NCBI GenBank assembly: GCA_002733605.1
Contig: NVWK01000005.1
Span: 62,001-126,000, forward strand
Reading direction: 5' to 3'
Length of the DNA stretch: 64,000 nt
Source of the DNA: Robiginitomaculum sp.
GTDB lineage: Bacteria; Pseudomonadota; Alphaproteobacteria; Caulobacterales; Maricaulaceae
Shown: positions 1 to 7,992 of the stretch, in pieces
How the letters are laid out: every line of letters starts with the position of its first letter
Numbering within the stretch: the stretch's first letter is position 1
The notes under the pieces: generated by a model
What the model saw: only the letters and a program-made list of their open reading frames with translations
What the model was told of the DNA's origin: nothing
The model's database searches: none
Position numbers and translations under genes: made by a program

Positions 1-223
1 CGGCGTGCTGAAATGCATCTCTATTGATCCCAGACAACTCACTCTCGGGGTCATGGAAACTCATTAAATCCTGAACGGATTGTATGCGTGAAAAGGCCGT
101 TTCACTGGCAGCAATAAGCACATCCCTGTTCACATTTTCGGCCACATCTACTGCTAGATGTATGTCTACATATGTTCCAAGCAAGGGCTTACAGCGATCA
201 ACTTGAACCCATTTCGTGCACAT
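1..223 (-). CDS. apbE: FAD:protein FMN transferase ApbE, N-terminal part (cut by window edge)
   Basis: Translating the reverse strand from the ATG at 221-223 gives an open frame to the window edge of about 74 residues. It contains the ApbE N-terminal pattern: RCKPLLGTYVDI near residue 9, then ETAFSRIQSV and LMSFHDPESELSGINR. ApbE moves FMN from FAD onto a threonine of exported flavoproteins. The start overlaps the stop of the upstream FMN-binding gene as TAATG, so the two are very likely translationally coupled and the neighbour is its obvious substrate. The catalytic C-terminal half lies outside the window. I see no signal peptide before the domain, so export of this copy is uncertain. Confidence 0.85.
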   Translation of the reverse strand, partial: MCTKWVQVDRCKPLLGTYVDIHLAVDVAENVNRDVLIAASETAFSRIQSVQDLMSFHDPESELSGINRDAFQHA

Positions 224-792
224 TATTCTGAACGGAGAACCTGATCCCACGTATGGGTCAGACGATTGACACCGTCGGTGATATGACGACAAGACAGGGT
301 CGCACCGGAGATGTTTTTGATCTGTTTATCCAGCTTCAAAACCTTTGAAGAATCCCGACCATGAAATTGCGCCATCCATTTTGGATTGATAATCTGGTGG
401 CCATAAGATTCGCGGTATTCGAGAACTTCGATCCCTTTTATCTGGCCCTTTTCGTCAATGCCTACGGCAATATCTATGTTTTCATGTTTGCCTATAATCT
501 GGTCTAGGACAAACCATTGTCCAGCCTGCGTCTTCCAAGCATTCATCTTGGCATTGCGCACGCGGGTTTTTGACGCTTTTTTAATGGACTTCATCTGGGC
601 GGGCGAAAGTTCAACCGGATGGGGCTGGAAGATTAAATCTCCCCAGATAAGTTTACGGGCTTCATCCGCATCCAGATAGTGTTTTGCCCATACGGTTTTG
701 GGCATGAAAAACAAACCTGCGAGTGTCATAGAGACGCCACCTTTTAAAAGGTGGCGTCTGCTGAATTTGGCTTTGTTTTGTTTAAAGCTCAT
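223..792 (-). CDS. Tat-exported FMN-binding domain protein (ApbE substrate)
   Basis: A 189-aa protein with a twin-arginine leader (SRRHLLKGG at 11-19, hydrophobic stretch to about residue 36). The rest resembles the FMN-binding domain (PF04205 type). The flavinylation motif is SGATLS at 162-167, so Thr165 is the predicted FMN-bearing residue. Proteins of this kind carry covalently bound FMN in the periplasm and relay electrons to or from membrane redox partners. It lies between an outer-membrane barrel gene (5-bp gap) and apbE (1-nt overlap), a typical enzyme and substrate arrangement. The PepSY membrane protein at 4175 and the TonB receptor at 1866 suggest reduction of a metal or siderophore. 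That last role is inference. Confidence 0.85.
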   Translation of the reverse strand: MSFKQNKAKFSRRHLLKGGVSMTLAGLFFMPKTVWAKHYLDADEARKLIWGDLIFQPHPVELSPAQMKSIKKASKTRVRNAKMNAWKTQAGQWFVLDQIIGKHENIDIAVGIDEKGQIKGIEVLEYRESYGHQIINPKWMAQFHGRDSSKVLKLDKQIKNISGATLSCRHITDGVNRLTHTWDQVLRSE

Positions 793-797
793 AATAG

Positions 798-1766
798 CTA
801 GAACTCATATCCTAATGTCCAACCGATGTGCACCTTCTCGTGCTCATCAAAGTTTTTTCCGTTTTGTTTAAACGCAAATTCTGAACCACCACCACTAAAC
901 TGGAAGAGTATGCCTGCGGTTGCCCACCAGTTTTCCCGAGCGTAATGAACCGTTGGTCCAAAATAATTACCGTTTTGATGTTGGGTACCGATTTGGAACT
1001 TCTTTAAATCGAAATGCGAAGGTTTCAGACTAGGCTCTTCATATACGCCATTGACTTCCGGGCTTAGATAATCGGACTGGTGGCGAAATTCCAGACCAAC
1101 AAACCATTTCGGGGCCACACGGTACGAAACGCCTGCGGAAATATCCAAAGAAATTTCTTCCTCAAGAACAAAATCAACGCCGTCATCAGAATGACGACGT
1201 TCAAATTCTATCTTGGGATTAAAGGCAAACACCAATGTGTCATCCATGAAGTTTTTTTGCAATAATGCCATCAGCTCAACCGAGTTTTGTTTAATGTCGG
1301 CACCGTCCAACCGGTATTTATCACGATGATCCCAAGCCGCCACGAAGGACAGGCCAATCGCATCTTTGTACGGGCTTAGCACATTGTATTTGAGGGCCAA
1401 TTCATAGCCACCGATACTGGTATTGTTGTAAGATCCAGTTCCGTCCTGGGTTTCGAACATAGGGTTTAGATCAGGATTTGTGATCGAGTAATTATGATTG
1501 AAAATGATAAGTTCCGCACCAATGGTCAGGCGATCTGTCACACCATATTCGATTTGCGGGCGAATGTCATGAAAAGCGTAACTCCCATTCCCCTTACCTT
1601 TGCCAAGCCTGGAGATTGAACTGAGTTTAAGCTCGGTACTGCCCTTCGGGCGCGTATCTGTGCCTTTTGCGTAGACCCAAAGGTTTTCCTCTGCAGATGC
1701 TGTGCTTGCTGCGGTCGCTGAAAGAGCGAGGAGTGAAGCCCCGATCATTACGTGTTTCATTATCAT
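798..1766 (-). CDS. Outer-membrane beta-barrel protein, DUF6662-like
   Basis: About 322 aa from the preferred start. I chose the ATG at 1766 because AAAGGA lies 8 nt upstream; an in-frame ATG at 1787 gives 329 aa. A Sec signal peptide ends near ASTASA|EE. The mature part has alternating hydrophobic and polar strands, repeated aromatic girdle residues and a C-terminal phenylalanine (GWTLGYEF), as in outer-membrane barrels. It looks like a transporter or porin-like barrel of unknown substrate. It is first in the leftward set with the FMN-binding protein and apbE and is divergent from the TonB receptor. The family name is from memory and should be treated as tentative. Confidence 0.7.
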   Translation of the reverse strand: MIMKHVMIGASLLALSATAASTASAEENLWVYAKGTDTRPKGSTELKLSSISRLGKGKGNGSYAFHDIRPQIEYGVTDRLTIGAELIIFNHNYSITNPDLNPMFETQDGTGSYNNTSIGGYELALKYNVLSPYKDAIGLSFVAAWDHRDKYRLDGADIKQNSVELMALLQKNFMDDTLVFAFNPKIEFERRHSDDGVDFVLEEEISLDISAGVSYRVAPKWFVGLEFRHQSDYLSPEVNGVYEEPSLKPSHFDLKKFQIGTQHQNGNYFGPTVHYARENWWATAGILFQFSGGGSEFAFKQNGKNFDEHEKVHIGWTLGYEF

Positions 1767-1811
1767 GGTTTGATCCTTTGTGATCATAAGAATTATTCGG
1801 AGAGTCGCATA

Positions 1812-1844
1812 TATTGCACTTGCAAGTTACTTGCAAGTGCAATA
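1812..1844. promoter_or_regulatory. Perfect 33-bp palindrome, candidate operator in divergent promoter
   Basis: The arms at 1812-1827 and 1829-1844 are fully complementary around T1828, giving 16 bp each side without a mismatch. The inner core reads TTGCAAGTTACTTGCAA. The site lies between the starts of the leftward barrel/FMN/apbE set (1766) and the rightward TonB receptor (1866), where a metal-responsive repressor would be expected to control both. It does not match the Fur, Irr or RirA consensus I know. It could also form an RNA hairpin in either leader. Confidence 0.65.
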
Positions 1845-1865
1845 ATGAGATGACGACTATTTTTC

Positions 1866-4094
1866 ATGTCAGGGCGTGTCCCTTTAGCCACAAAGACCAA
1901 TCTCATGCATAGATTTGCACGCTGGGTAAAAAATACTGCCGGGCAAAACAACCCGTTTTCAAGCCTGCACATTGCAGGTCTATGCTTTGCTGTACTCATT
2001 ACAAATATGGCGTGGACGGACACGGCATGGGCAGATGATCGCAACGCATATATGGACATGGTTGTCAGCTACGGGACGCGACATGCACGGGCCCAAAAGG
2101 ACGTGATATATACCTTGCATGTGCTTACGTCCGAGGACTTGGAGAAAAACCTGCCACGTACTCTGCCTGAAAGCTTGAGCGCCCTGCCCGGCGTGTTGGT
2201 TCAAAAAACCGCGAGCGGGCATGGTTCTCCTTATATTAGAGGGTTTACCGGCAACCGTACTTTGGCGGTGATTGACGGCATTCGCTATAATAACGCGACA
2301 TATCGGGATGGGGCAAACGAGTATTTTTCACATATCGACACATTCACGCTTGAACAAATCGAATTGTTAAGCGGCCCGGCCGCAACCCTTTACGGCAGTG
2401 AAGCGGTTGGGGGCACATTAAGTTTAAAGACGCGTGATAGCGGTTATCAGAGCGAAGCCGCACATCGTCCCTTCACACATGGGCGACAAGTTTTGCGCCT
2501 CTCGTCCGGAGACCGCAGTGTGGTTTCAAGAACAGAGATGGATATGGGACGCGGCGAGATTTGGGGGCTAAGGCTGGGCTTATCTGTAAAAAATTTCGGG
2601 GATGTGCGTGCGGCCAAACTCGGACGCCTTCCCCATACAGGATATGGGGAGACCGCATGGGATGTCCGGCTTGACGCTAAACTGAACGCGACATGGGCAG
2701 CAAGTTTGGTGCATCAAAACCTCTCCCAAGATGATGTGTGGCGCACCCATTCGACCATCTTTTCAAAGCCGTTTGCGGGCACCAGTATCGGGACAGATTT
2801 GGAACGCCTGAAGGACCAGAGGCGTCAATTGAGTTATTTGAAACTGAAAGGCCTGCCGGAGCACCGCTTGGTCGAAAGTGCCGAAATTACGGTCTCGCGG
2901 CAATCAAGAACAGAAACAGAGCGGCGTGTGCCGGCAAATGGTCTTGTGATTGATCAATCCTTTAGCTCTCGTCTATGGGCCGCGAACGCCGTTTTTGAAA
3001 GCACTCTTTCGGGGGCGCAGCTTAGCTACGGTCTTGATTATTCTTTTGAGCACATCGATAGCGATCGCACAGATTTCGACCCGCTCACAAACACCCGTAC
3101 GCCCCGCATCCAAGGCCCTGTCGGGGATGATGCCAGCTATCAACAAACAGGGGTGTTTGTACAAGGCGGCTTCTCTCTCTCGGATGCTCTGGAGCTGGAA
3201 ATCGGGAGCCGTTTCTCTCATATCCGGGCGGACATTGGCCGGTTTGAAGACCCGTTTGCACATAACCCTATCTCGTTTGACAAGGGCTGGTCTGATATTT
3301 CCAGTTCTGTGCGCGTCCGTTACAAATGGGGCAATCAAACACGTTCAAACATCTGGGCGAGCGTCAGCGAAGCGTTTCGCGCCCCTAATATTGCCGATAT
3401 CAGCCGGTTTGGCCGCAGCCGCTCCACCGAATTTGAAGTGGCGTCTTTAGCGCTTAAGCCGGAAAAATTCATAACGGGAGAAATCGGCTACAGGTTCAGT
3501 ACGCAGGTTATTCGTGTATCGGCCTCTTATTATTATACGGATATGCACGACTATATTGATACGGTGCCGACAGGGCGTATCGTTGATGGGCTGTTCGAAG
3601 TGAGCAAACGCAATAGTGCATCCGGGCATGTTCAAGGCATTGAAATCATGGCCAATATCGAACTCGACGCAGGATTTTCAATCGAAAGTCATGCAACATG
3701 GCTTGAGGGCAATTTATCACGTCCCGTCAGTGGCGGCATTATCATAACGGAACCGATTAGCCGGATCATGCCATTAACCGGATATCTCGCGCTGAACTGG
3801 ACGGGTAAAAACTTGAGCGGGTTTGGGCAAGACATCTGGGCCCGTGCAGAGCTGACCCTCGCAGGCAAAGCCGATAAATTAAGCACCGGAGATAAAGAGG
3901 ATACCCAACGCATCCCTGTTGGCGGCACGCCCGGCTACGCCTTGCTTAATTTAAAATCCGGTTGGCATCTCAGTGATAATTTGCAACTGACACTGAGTTT
4001 GAATAATGTGCTAAATGAAGCCTATCGTACGCATGGTTCAGGGAGTAATGAACCGGGACGACATGTGATGACAGGCTTTAGCCTATCCTTTTAG
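1866..4094 (+). CDS. TonB-dependent receptor, heme/siderophore-like plug
   Basis: A 742-aa outer-membrane receptor. A hydrophobic leader ends near DTAWA|DD (residue 56); an internal ATG at codon 14 could be the true start. The plug domain follows: TLPESLSALPGVLV, YIRGFTGNRTLAVIDGIRYN and LLSGPAATLYGSEAVGGTL. The remainder is a 22-strand-type barrel ending in a phenylalanine (GFSLSF). The plug pattern resembles receptors for heme or other iron complexes, but the ligand cannot be read from the sequence. It is followed by a PepSY membrane gene and is divergent from a flavinylated redox set, which fits uptake of a complex that is reduced in the periplasm. Confidence 0.85.
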   Translation: MSGRVPLATKTNLMHRFARWVKNTAGQNNPFSSLHIAGLCFAVLITNMAWTDTAWADDRNAYMDMVVSYGTRHARAQKDVIYTLHVLTSEDLEKNLPRTLPESLSALPGVLVQKTASGHGSPYIRGFTGNRTLAVIDGIRYNNATYRDGANEYFSHIDTFTLEQIELLSGPAATLYGSEAVGGTLSLKTRDSGYQSEAAHRPFTHGRQVLRLSSGDRSVVSRTEMDMGRGEIWGLRLGLSVKNFGDVRAAKLGRLPHTGYGETAWDVRLDAKLNATWAASLVHQNLSQDDVWRTHSTIFSKPFAGTSIGTDLERLKDQRRQLSYLKLKGLPEHRLVESAEITVSRQSRTETERRVPANGLVIDQSFSSRLWAANAVFESTLSGAQLSYGLDYSFEHIDSDRTDFDPLTNTRTPRIQGPVGDDASYQQTGVFVQGGFSLSDALELEIGSRFSHIRADIGRFEDPFAHNPISFDKGWSDISSSVRVRYKWGNQTRSNIWASVSEAFRAPNIADISRFGRSRSTEFEVASLALKPEKFITGEIGYRFSTQVIRVSASYYYTDMHDYIDTVPTGRIVDGLFEVSKRNSASGHVQGIEIMANIELDAGFSIESHATWLEGNLSRPVSGGIIITEPISRIMPLTGYLALNWTGKNLSGFGQDIWARAELTLAGKADKLSTGDKEDTQRIPVGGTPGYALLNLKSGWHLSDNLQLTLSLNNVLNEAYRTHGSGSNEPGRHVMTGFSLSF

Positions 4095-4125
4095 CTGTCT
4101 CCCGATAGGGAGGCCAAAAAAAAAA

Positions 4126-4172
4126 CTGCAAGAGAAACTGCAAGAGAAACCTAAGTGAAACCCAAGAGAAAA
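4126..4172 (+). repeat. Short tandem 12-mer repeats ahead of PepSY gene
   Basis: Two exact copies of CTGCAAGAGAAA lie at 4126-4137 and 4138-4149. Two degenerate units (CCTAAGTGAAA and CCCAAGAGAAAA) run to 4172, directly before the ATG at 4175. The purine-rich last unit may act as a weak ribosome-binding region. Slippage expansion is the simplest origin. Confidence 0.6.
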
Positions 4173-4174
4173 GC

Positions 4175-4711
4175 ATGAACCTGAAACGTTTGCTTCGCCA
4201 AATTCATTACTGGATGTCGCTCGCCATTTTCCTGCCGTGCGGGATCATATTCATGGCCGGTATTTTTCTTATGCTCAAAAAAGAAATCAGCTGGATACAG
4301 CCGCCAACCGTGCGCGGCACCATTGTCCAGCACATGCCAGACATATCCTATGCACAAATGCTAAGGGTCGCCCAGCGCCATCCAGAAGTTGGAATTTCAA
4401 ATTGGTCAGACATCAAAAAAATAGACGTTCGCCCTGACAAGGGCATGGCCAAGCTTATCTCCAAAACCGGATGGGAACTTCAGATCGACACCGCGAACGC
4501 CGAGGTTCTCAGCGTCGCCTATCGCCGTTCGGATATGATCGAGAGCATTCATGACGGGTCATTTTTTACAGGCTGGATGAAGCTCTATATTTTTCTACCC
4601 ACGGGGATCGTATTGATATTTATGTGGGGCACAGGCATTTATTTATTCCTGCTACCCCAACTCGCCAAACGTAAAAAGTCCAAGAAGAAAAAAGCCAAAC
4701 AAAAACTGTAA
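4175..4711 (+). CDS. PepSY-domain membrane protein
   Basis: A 178-aa protein with an N-terminal transmembrane helix (about 12-38). A periplasmic PepSY-like region of roughly 100 residues follows, with the segment KIDVRPDKGMAKLISKTGWELQIDTANAEVLS-type strands (key residues W, D, N). A C-terminal helix (about 137-165) and a lysine-rich cytoplasmic tail end the protein. Full PepSY-TM ferric reductases are much longer, so this is a short version with two membrane segments. It is 80 bp downstream of the TonB receptor and probably cotranscribed. With the FMN-binding protein across the divergent promoter, it may pass electrons to periplasmic FMN; this is inference from gene neighbourhoods. Confidence 0.75.
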   Translation: MNLKRLLRQIHYWMSLAIFLPCGIIFMAGIFLMLKKEISWIQPPTVRGTIVQHMPDISYAQMLRVAQRHPEVGISNWSDIKKIDVRPDKGMAKLISKTGWELQIDTANAEVLSVAYRRSDMIESIHDGSFFTGWMKLYIFLPTGIVLIFMWGTGIYLFLLPQLAKRKKSKKKKAKQKL

Positions 4712-4765
4712 ACGCAGTAACCGATACTTTCATCCGTTTAATGTAGTCTCTTCTGGTGTTCGAGA

Positions 4766-6373
4766 TCAGGGACGATCCGGGCGGTCGAGGCGATAGCTGA
4801 CAAACGCAACCCTTGTACTATCGGGTGACCAAGAAGGTACATTGATCGTGCCTTGTCCACCAAAGAGTTTGGCGACGACACGCGGTGGCTCGCTCAAATC
4901 CGCAGGCATAATCCGCAGCCAGACATTCCGGTTCGGCGGATGATCGGTCAAATCAACATCCAGCGCAAAGGACACCATCATCAACCATTTCCCGTCCGGT
5001 GACGGATGCGCAAACCAGTCCCGAAAGTTTTCGTCAAACGTGATTTGCTCAATCTTTGCACCATCCATCGTCGTGCGCCAAATTTGCATTGCGCCTGTAC
5101 GTGTAGAATTGAAATACAGCCATTGCCCGTCCGGTGAGAAATCGGCGCCGTCATCCAGAACATCCGAGTCTGTCACCCGCCATTCCTCACCGCCCGCCAA
5201 ATCTTTTGCCCAGATATTATAAGCCTGTGAAATGTCCGGGCGTTGCGCGGTGTAGGCAATGGTTTTGCCGTCCGGCGTCCAGGCGTGCCAATACGAGCGC
5301 CCGTCAGGATGCCCCATCACCAGTCTGGGCGTGTCCGAGCCTTCAATCGGCAACACATAAATCCGGGAGAAATCATCCGCCTCGGACTGATCGGAAATAA
5401 TAAGCTGTGTCCCGTCCGGAGAAATACCGTGATCATTATTGTTCTTTAAGTGACGCCCCGTATTCACCGCAACAGGTGCGCCGGCAGACATGGGGTTGCC
5501 TTCGTTAAGAGGCAGTTTCCAGATTTTTCCGCCGCCATTGAAAAGCAGGTAGGATCCGTCGCGTGACCAGTTGGGGGCTTCGAATTTATCCGTGCTCGTA
5601 TGGACGACTGTACGTGCACCATTACCGACCTCCAGAATTTCAAGACTGCTGTCAACACCTGCCGGATATCCGGTTTCCGTCACGGTTTCCATCTCGACAT
5701 TTTGCACGCTCACATCGCTAAAGATTGCGGTTTCAGTGAGGGTGTTGTCATGGGCCGACACACCAAGGCCGACGAGGAAACCATCTTTGAACGGGATGCG
5801 CATATTGCCACCTGCAGCGCGCCAGATGCCATCTTCGTCTGCCACAGAGAGGAAAACATAATCGCCTTCTTTCTCAAGGCGTACGCGGCTTGCATTTTGT
5901 TGCAAAGCAAAAATTTGGCGTGTCTCGCCGCCCCTTTCTTCGCGGTATTGAAGCGCCACCAATCCATCGCCGTGGATCATCACATCCGCATAGCGAGCGT
6001 CAGGGGCCAAAGATTCCCTGATCATAATACCTGCCTTACGATGCAAATCCTTACCTTCGCCGACCCATTTTATGTCTGCGGAGGCGAAGACGTCTCCGGA
6101 CATTTCTTTCCATACATATTGGAATGCGTCTTGTGTGCCCCATATATTCGCGCCACTGGCCGTAAGCGTATATGTGTTTTGGGTGGCATCAAATACGGTG
6201 TTCCCGCTGATCGACACGTCGCCCACATCTGCCATATTCGTGAACTGGCCGATTTGTTTGGCTTCAACCATTTGCATGTTTGATGATGCGTTTTCTGATC
6301 CAGAACATGCTGGTAATAATACTGACAGCGCTGTCAATGCGGCGCCTAAAAAGACAGATTTTCTAAAATCCAT
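4766..6373 (-). CDS. Lipoprotein with laminin-G-like N-terminus and TolB-type beta-propeller
   Basis: About 535 aa from the ATG at 6373, chosen because GGGGAGA lies 8 nt upstream. The lipobox ends LLPAC, with Cys23 as the lipidated residue. Residues 30-220 form a concanavalin/DUF1349-like beta-sandwich (W and G rich, ending near VSVQNVEM). The C-terminal 300 residues have repeated PD40/WD40-like blades with the signature SPDG-x-x-L/I (NRDG, SPDGTQL, TPDGKTI, SPDGQWLYF, SPDGKWLMM, SPDSTRV). Such proteins are often annotated TolB-like and are usually periplasmic. There is no Tol-Pal gene nearby, so a sugar- or glycan-binding role is equally possible. It is transcribed alone. Confidence 0.8.
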   Translation of the reverse strand: MDFRKSVFLGAALTALSVLLPACSGSENASSNMQMVEAKQIGQFTNMADVGDVSISGNTVFDATQNTYTLTASGANIWGTQDAFQYVWKEMSGDVFASADIKWVGEGKDLHRKAGIMIRESLAPDARYADVMIHGDGLVALQYREERGGETRQIFALQQNASRVRLEKEGDYVFLSVADEDGIWRAAGGNMRIPFKDGFLVGLGVSAHDNTLTETAIFSDVSVQNVEMETVTETGYPAGVDSSLEILEVGNGARTVVHTSTDKFEAPNWSRDGSYLLFNGGGKIWKLPLNEGNPMSAGAPVAVNTGRHLKNNNDHGISPDGTQLIISDQSEADDFSRIYVLPIEGSDTPRLVMGHPDGRSYWHAWTPDGKTIAYTAQRPDISQAYNIWAKDLAGGEEWRVTDSDVLDDGADFSPDGQWLYFNSTRTGAMQIWRTTMDGAKIEQITFDENFRDWFAHPSPDGKWLMMVSFALDVDLTDHPPNRNVWLRIMPADLSEPPRVVAKLFGGQGTINVPSWSPDSTRVAFVSYRLDRPDRP

Positions 6374-6570
6374 TTCGGTTTCTCCCCTGATGACCACACT
6401 CGCTTTTTAGCGATTTTGTGTGCAATGATGGCGCTACCCCTTCGCCTAACACTAATTCTGGAACAATGAGGCGTCCTTTGCAAGCGGATTCGCAAATGGA
6501 CGAGCTCGCACATGCACCCGCACCCACAAACCGGATTGGTCGAGGGCGATTTGCAAATAAAACATGGTTT

Positions 6571-7215
6571 TTAATTAAATGAAGTTGACGGATATAAAAA
6601 CTTTTTAACTATAACATTCTGTGCAGAGTCTAAAAAATTTCCCCAAAGTGCAAATTCGGATTGATCTTCGGAAACGCCTCCAAACACCCAAAGCTCACCG
6701 ATAGATAGGTTATCTGGTATAACAATGCCGGATGGGTCAAATTGGCATATACGATTCAATTTTAGCACAAAGGTTACGTCTGCTGAATCTGTATAGCGCT
6801 CCAACTTATCTATTACTTTTTGCACCGTAATCGTCTCATTCAGCTCTTTTGGGACAATTTCTTTAAGTTGGATGGGACAGTATTTTCGCTGGCCATCTTT
6901 CTCCCACCTGGATACAAAATCATAATCTTGTTCTTCAAGAGCTGAGAAACAAACTTTACAACCTAGGCGCTCTGACATCCCAACACAAAATATTGCGACA
7001 TCTCGCATTTCACGCATAGGTTTAAGACCGTTTGTTCGTAAGGTTCTTATAGCTTTTGGTGTTGAAGAGTTTGCAACTATGTATTCAAATAAACGGAGTT
7101 CAATAAGAAACTTGTAAGGATCACAGTATTGCAATTTTGAAAATACTCGCAGGCGGATTTTGTCAATAGTTTCGTCCATAATGATAAATATACGGGCTAA
7201 AAGAACAGCAATCAA
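6571..7215 (-). CDS. Hypothetical protein, possible PD-(D/E)XK nuclease-like fold
   Basis: 214 aa; the true start may be the internal ATG at 7179 (MDETIDKIRL). I do not recognise a named family. The central part contains ALEEQDYDFVSRW followed by YCPIQLKE. That acidic residue, D, then Q-x-K spacing resembles a degenerate PD-(D/E)XK core. The C-terminal part (ELWVFGGVSEDQSEFALWGNFL) is strongly hydrophobic and conserved-looking. The gene is A+T-rich compared with its left neighbours and lies just left of tRNA-derived junction sequences, so it is probably part of mobile DNA. A defence or modification role is only a guess. Confidence 0.6.
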   Translation of the reverse strand: MIAVLLARIFIIMDETIDKIRLRVFSKLQYCDPYKFLIELRLFEYIVANSSTPKAIRTLRTNGLKPMREMRDVAIFCVGMSERLGCKVCFSALEEQDYDFVSRWEKDGQRKYCPIQLKEIVPKELNETITVQKVIDKLERYTDSADVTFVLKLNRICQFDPSGIVIPDNLSIGELWVFGGVSEDQSEFALWGNFLDSAQNVIVKKFLYPSTSFN

Positions 7216-7305
7216 AGACTTAATAACAATGGATATATCTACGAGTTCTATTCAGCCCTGTAATAAGTTGGTGTAGGTGAGAAGAGCAACTTCGAACCAA
7301 ACCAC

Positions 7306-7334
7306 GCGGGTTGGGTTGGCGGGCGGCAACCCGC
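7306..7334. other. Stem-loop with 8-bp perfect stem
   Basis: GCGGGTTG (7306-7313) pairs with CAACCCGC (7327-7334) around a 13-nt G-rich loop. There is no T-tract, so a simple terminator is unlikely. It lies in the junction region just before the degenerate tRNA-Leu-like 3' end. Confidence 0.5.
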
Positions 7335-7343
7335 AATGCAAAA

Positions 7344-7368
7344 TGGTGCCAGGAGAGGCTTCGATCTT
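7344..7368 (-). other. Degenerate tRNA-Leu-like 3' end, candidate left attachment remnant
   Basis: Read on the plus strand, TGGTGCCAGGAGAGG and the following TTCGATCTT align to the 3' end of the intact tRNA-Leu at 35104-35129. The alignment has one deleted C and four substitutions over 26 positions. The first 13 bases match except for the gap. The orientation is the same as at the intact tRNA, as expected for the far end of an element inserted there. The match is imperfect, so chance similarity cannot be excluded. Confidence 0.35.
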
Positions 7369-7419
7369 ATCTATCATCTAGTTGTTTTTATTTATATTTT
7401 TATACAGACATCTTCATTC

Positions 7420-7438
7420 TACCCCCAATTATACCCCC
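7420..7438. repeat. Paired ACCCCC repeat, candidate integrase arm-type site
   Basis: Two ACCCCC units begin at 7421 and 7433, a 12-bp period. The 18-bp block 7421-7438 differs at one position from the block 34975-34992 just upstream of the integrase gene, and both have the same orientation. Lambda-type integrases use short direct repeats near attachment cores as arm-binding sites, which is the inferred role. Confidence 0.5.
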
Positions 7439-7595
7439 TATTACATTTGCTTCATCAGGTGTCTCCAGTCAGTTGTGCCAACGATCAAACCAGCAATTAT
7501 GCCATGATGCTCAATGCGGTCAGCCACACAAGCTATTTTCGGGCAAATTCATGGAACACCTAACTCACATGTGAACAAACCGACCATACTACAAA

Positions 7596-7640
7596 TTCCT
7601 AATCTTGAGGCCGGTGGTTCAAGTCCACCCGGGATCGCCA
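7596..7640 (+). pseudogene. 3' fragment of tRNA-Arg(CCT), island attachment remnant
   Basis: The segment contains the anticodon loop TTCCTAA (7596-7602, anticodon CCT), the 3' anticodon stem TCTTG and a variable region AGGCC. The T-arm is GGTGG/TTCAAGT/CCACC (7613-7629). The acceptor strand CGGGATC, discriminator G and encoded CCA end at 7640. The expected 5' half, starting GATCCCG, is absent upstream in this window. A duplicated block that starts in the anticodon loop is the classic trace of integrase-mediated insertion into a tRNA gene. With the fragment on the plus strand, the inserted element would lie to its left and the intact gene would be outside the window. Confidence 0.7.
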
Positions 7641-7992
7641 ATTTATACAATGAATTCAATTAATTATGTATATTAAAATATTAACACCAATTTTACATCT
7701 TAGGAATCGCCACCGAGTCGCCACCGTAAATATAAACTTTTCACCCCATGATTACGAGAGTGCCTAACGCCTCCTTATGCGCGCAAGCCCAACTGTTCGT
7801 ATAATTCTATTTCATATTCCAAAGCAGACCTTAGAAATTGTTATGCCGTGTGATCAGCTTTTTCAGGTCGGCTGTGAGTTGTCCGGATCCACATACACCG
7901 AATGCCATTAGACGTATTTAAAACCCATTTCTTCAAACGAGGACGCATGTCGTAAACATTCAAACCAATGTTTATAATTCCCCTCCCCTTTG
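7641..7992. other. Non-coding junction between tRNA fragment and catabolic cluster
   Basis: No convincing gene is present. It holds a 9-bp direct repeat TCGCCACCG at 7707-7715 and 7718-7726. An 8-bp inverted repeat TAAACATT/AATGTTTA (7953-7960, 7967-7974) lies downstream of the keto-acid cleavage gene and may be a weak transcription end signal. Base composition is A+T-rich. Confidence 0.5.

Noticed and set aside
2950-3450. 166-aa plus-strand reading frame
   Set aside because: It overlaps the TonB receptor in another frame and has no domain signal.
5600-6283. 227-aa plus-strand reading frame
   Set aside because: It lies wholly antisense to the lipoprotein gene, which has clear domains and a lipobox; the frame has no recognisable protein features.
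7340-7640. Group I intron in tRNA-Arg(CCT), as known in some alphaproteobacteria
   Set aside because: The 3' half begins at the anticodon loop as expected for such an intron, but no 5' half (GATCCCG with a D-arm) occurs upstream in the window, so an attachment remnant is a better fit.
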